Notes under the pieces: generated by a model
The model's database searches: none
What the model was told of the DNA's origin: nothing
What the model saw: only the letters and a program-made list of their open reading frames with translations
Made by a program: the position numbers and the translations under genes
Assembly (NCBI GenBank): GCA_030426065.1
Contig: JAUHZH010000069.1
Span: 1 to 8,661, forward strand
Direction of reading: 5' to 3'
Length of the DNA stretch: 8,661 nt
Source: Gammaproteobacteria bacterium
Lineage (GTDB): Bacteria; Pseudomonadota; Gammaproteobacteria; Xanthomonadales; Marinicellaceae
Shown here: piece by piece, positions 6,768-8,661 of the stretch
Layout: each line of letters starts with the position of its first letter
Numbering within the stretch: the first letter of the stretch is position 1

Positions 6768-8115
6768 TCACAATGAAACGATTTCCACCTCCTCTGCTGA
6801 TCAAAAGAACAATGGGTTCATCCGATTCCAAGTCGGCAATGGCGGCTTTGAATTGCTTCAAATTTTCAATTGTGGTTTTGCCCACTTTCTTGATCACGTC
6901 ACCCACTGCCAATTGCGCTCGCCTGACATCGGCTTCATCAATGGTCTTGACGATGACACCGGTGGACTCACCAGACCTTTGCTCATCTTGTTCATTTAAA
7001 TTCGCTACGGTGAACCCCAAGCCTTTGCCATAGGTGTCGTCATTACCCTGAGAATTGCTCGCCACTTGATTGCCTTGCAGCGCATCCAAGGAAGCTTGCA
7101 ATGTTTTGATTTTTCCATCACGGAACACTTTCAGGCTGACATCGGTTTCAGGAGGCGTCATGCCAACCACAGGTGGCAAATCAAACCTTGACTTGATGCC
7201 TTTACCGTCAAACTCAATGATCACATCACCCACTTCAATGCCGGCTTTGGCAGCTGCAGATCCTTCAGATACATTGTTGATCAATGCGCCTCGCGGTTTG
7301 TCCATACCCAAATAGTCTGCCATGTCTTGATTGACGTCTTCATATCCAACACCCAAGAAACCGCGCTTGACCACTTGATTGGTTTTCAATTGATTGGCCA
7401 CGTTCATGGCCACCTCAATGGGAATGGAAAATGAAATGCCCATATAACCACCTGTGTTGGACACAATCAAGGTGTTGATTCCAACCACTTCGCCCTTCAT
7501 GTTGATCAAGGGACCACCCGAATTGCCTCGGTTGATGGGCACATCAGATTGCAAATACGGTACGTACTGCTGCGCACCCATGGTGCGGCCTTTCGCTGAA
7601 ATGATGCCCTTGGTAACCGAATGATCAAAGCTCAAAGGGGATCCTATCGCCATCACCCACTCACCGATTTCCAATGCTTCAGCTGAACCTACAGCCAAAA
7701 CGGGTAAATTTTTAGCATCCACTTTCAGAACCGCCACGTCGCTGGCCTCATCTTCACCGATGATTTCAGCATCCAGTTCTCTGCGGTCTTTCAAAGTCAC
7801 AGTCACTTTGTCCGCACCCTGAATCACGTGTCTGTTGGTCAAAATGTAGCCGTCTTTTGAAATGATGAAACCAGAACCGCCAGATACCCGATCCCTGTTC
7901 TGTGGCTGTCCTGGTAGACCGAAGAACCGAAACAATTGTTCTTCTTGAGGACTCAATTGTTGGTTGTTTTGCTGTGCATTTTCTCGTGCCATGATATTGA
8001 CCACGGCTGCACTGGTGTCTTTGACCAAACCGGTAAAATCTGGCAGCGTCACGGTCTTGGCCGCAACCGACATGCTGACACCAACCATGACCATCATAAA
8101 AATGAATTTTTTCAT
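6757..8115 (-). CDS. mucD: Periplasmic serine endoprotease, HtrA/DegP family, MucD type
   Basis: This is a periplasmic protease/chaperone that degrades misfolded envelope proteins. The 452 residues start with a signal peptide (KK, then a hydrophobic core to about 16, likely cut after A19 in SVAAK). Next is a trypsin-like domain with the catalytic triad H96 (TNRHV), D126 (SDVAVL) and S199 (GNSGG, 197-201). Two PDZ domains follow, at about 250-340 and 365-447, joined by a Gln/Asn-rich linker. A Gln-rich loop (47-60) precedes the catalytic core, like the LA loop of DegP/DegQ. The ATG at 8115 is chosen over an in-frame upstream start (8268) because AGGAGG lies seven bases ahead and the signal peptide begins there. 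Following rseC it matches the algU-mucABCD arrangement; DegQ or DegP are equally fair family names. A sigma-E-like promoter lies just upstream and a terminator just downstream. Confidence 0.95.
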   Translation of the reverse strand: MKKFIFMMVMVGVSMSVAAKTVTLPDFTGLVKDTSAAVVNIMARENAQQNNQQLSPQEEQLFRFFGLPGQPQNRDRVSGGSGFIISKDGYILTNRHVIQGADKVTVTLKDRRELDAEIIGEDEASDVAVLKVDAKNLPVLAVGSAEALEIGEWVMAIGSPLSFDHSVTKGIISAKGRTMGAQQYVPYLQSDVPINRGNSGGPLINMKGEVVGINTLIVSNTGGYMGISFSIPIEVAMNVANQLKTNQVVKRGFLGVGYEDVNQDMADYLGMDKPRGALINNVSEGSAAAKAGIEVGDVIIEFDGKGIKSRFDLPPVVGMTPPETDVSLKVFRDGKIKTLQASLDALQGNQVASNSQGNDDTYGKGLGFTVANLNEQDEQRSGESTGVIVKTIDEADVRRAQLAVGDVIKKVGKTTIENLKQFKAAIADLESDEPIVLLISRGGGNRFIVIER

Positions 8116-8122
8116 ACAATAA

Positions 8123-8128
8123 CCTCCT
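8123..8128 (-). promoter_or_regulatory. Perfect Shine-Dalgarno of the mucD-type gene
   Basis: AGGAGG on the minus strand, seven bases before the ATG at 8115. It decides the start codon against the longer open frame from 8268. It is the only full-consensus ribosome binding site in the window, which suggests strong translation of the protease. Confidence 0.85.
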
Positions 8129-8143
8129 GATATAGATGATTGC

Positions 8144-8172
8144 TCAGACAAACAATTGAGCGAAAAAGTGCC
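8144..8172 (-). promoter_or_regulatory. Candidate sigma-E/AlgU promoter for the mucD-type protease
   Basis: On the minus strand GGCACTT (8172-8166), one mismatch from the GGAACTT -35 of sigma-E-type factors, is followed after 17 bases by TCTGA (8148-8144), the typical -10. Known sigma-E promoters such as that of E. coli degP have spacing of about 16. The start would fall near 8138, with a short leader carrying the strong Shine-Dalgarno. The location between rseC and a periplasmic protease fits an envelope-stress regulon. The match was found by eye and not scored. Confidence 0.45.
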
Positions 8173-8179
8173 CTTCAAC

Positions 8180-8635
8180 TCACAAAAAAGTGACTTTTGG
8201 CAGGGCTCCAAATCTTTCTGAAATTCGCCCCAAAACAAAGGCAAAACCCAAACCGACCACCATTCCAATGAGGGCCCCCATGTCTTGAGACAAGGTCCAC
8301 TTTTGAAGCAACCAGTGGCCCAAAAACATCATCATTAAAATGATCATCAAAGGTAACATATAGACCCAAAAAGCGGATTTCAAGAGGCTGTCATCTGACC
8401 ATTCCACACCCACTTTTTGCCCCACTTGACGCGCATCAGAAAAGATCAACTCAGGGTTGGTGATGTGATACAAAGAAGGTGTTTTGTGGAACCAAATCAA
8501 TCCCTGTTGTTGAGAGAAAAAATCAAACAAGGGTTTTTGACAAAAATCCGTGCATTGGCTGCAGTTGGGCCGTTTCAAAACGCGGATTTGCACCGCGTTC
8601 TCAGTTTTGGATTCAATCGTGGCCCAACGAATCAT
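8180..8635 (-). CDS. rseC: RseC/MucC family envelope-stress membrane protein
   Basis: RseC (MucC) is an inner-membrane protein encoded in the sigma-E operon; relatives take part in reducing SoxR and in modulating envelope stress. The 151 residues begin MIRWATIES, close to E. coli RseC. A short cytoplasmic Cys cluster follows (C25, C28, C32). Two membrane spans lie at about 86-108 and 119-137, with the conserved LLKSAFWVYMLPL stretch leading into the first. The Cys cluster has three cysteines spaced CxxC-x3-C, while E. coli has additional ones and wider spacing. The ATG overlaps the stop of the preceding gene (ATGA), so translation is probably coupled. The mucD-type protease lies 64 bases downstream. 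Confidence 0.88.
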   Translation of the reverse strand: MIRWATIESKTENAVQIRVLKRPNCSQCTDFCQKPLFDFFSQQQGLIWFHKTPSLYHITNPELIFSDARQVGQKVGVEWSDDSLLKSAFWVYMLPLMIILMMMFLGHWLLQKWTLSQDMGALIGMVVGLGFAFVLGRISERFGALPKVTFL

Positions 8636-8661
8636 TCAGCTGCAGTGGCTGCTTTTTTCAG
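8632..8661 (-). CDS. C-terminal end of an upstream gene (partial, identity unknown)
   Basis: The frame ending in TGA at 8634-8632 reads LKKAATAAE before the stop and overlaps the rseC ATG by four bases (ATGA). Only nine residues are visible, so the family cannot be read. From the operon order rseB/mucB would be expected. A second frame stops at 8638-8636 and cannot be fully excluded as the real one. Confidence 0.4.
   Translation of the reverse strand: MKKAATAAE

Noticed and set aside
8142..8161. The GCTCA/TGAGC inverted repeat as a terminator of rseC
   Set aside because: The stem has only five base pairs with a 10-base loop, and no T-run follows on the minus strand. At most it is a minor control element over the candidate promoter.
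8116..8268. A 51-residue N-terminal extension of the HtrA protease frame
   Set aside because: It overlaps rseC on the same strand in another frame, lacks signal peptide character, and would bury the perfect AGGAGG and the real signal peptide starting at 8115.

Overview
The window looks like chromosomal DNA of a free-living gammaproteobacterium with moderate GC content. The basis is gene order: rseC, a periplasmic HtrA protease (MucD type), lepA, lepB, a DUF4845 gene, rnc, era and recO, all on the minus strand. This is the order found in Pseudomonas-like gammaproteobacteria downstream of the algU/rpoE-mucA-mucB genes. I cannot name a genus from sequence alone. There are no insertion sequences, phage genes, tRNAs, rRNAs or CRISPR repeats, and no gene-free stretch exceeds 150 bases.

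Layout, read in the direction of transcription (right to left). At the right edge are the last codons of an upstream gene, overlapping rseC by four bases. rseC (8180-8635) is a small Cys-containing membrane protein. After a 64-base gap comes the HtrA/MucD protease (6757-8115). That gap holds a candidate envelope-stress (sigma-E/AlgU) promoter and the only perfect Shine-Dalgarno in the window. A strong hairpin terminator at 6706-6731 separates it from lepA (4899-6680), followed closely by lepB (4074-4874). A near-consensus sigma-70 promoter at 3996-4024 then opens a tightly packed operon: DUF4845 gene (3602-3961), rnc (3594-3596 TTG start, ending 2940), era (2042-2947) and recO (1392-2042). The last two junctions overlap. 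Finally, a separate promoter at about 1279 precedes a biotin carboxylase-type subunit, closest by eye to 3-methylcrotonyl-CoA carboxylase alpha (LiuD). It runs off the left edge after 416 codons.

Together the genes cover envelope stress and periplasmic protein quality control (rseC, mucD), translation and secretion (lepA, lepB), RNA processing and ribosome assembly (rnc, era), DNA repair (recO), and probably leucine catabolism (liuD-like). Everything is a recognisable family, and I see no convincing undescribed system. The observations most worth checking are regulatory (the sigma-E-like promoter, the terminator/promoter arrangement ahead of lepA, the TTG start of rnc behind a hairpin) and the unusual near-active-site residues of the carboxylase, which sits where pdxJ is often found after recO.
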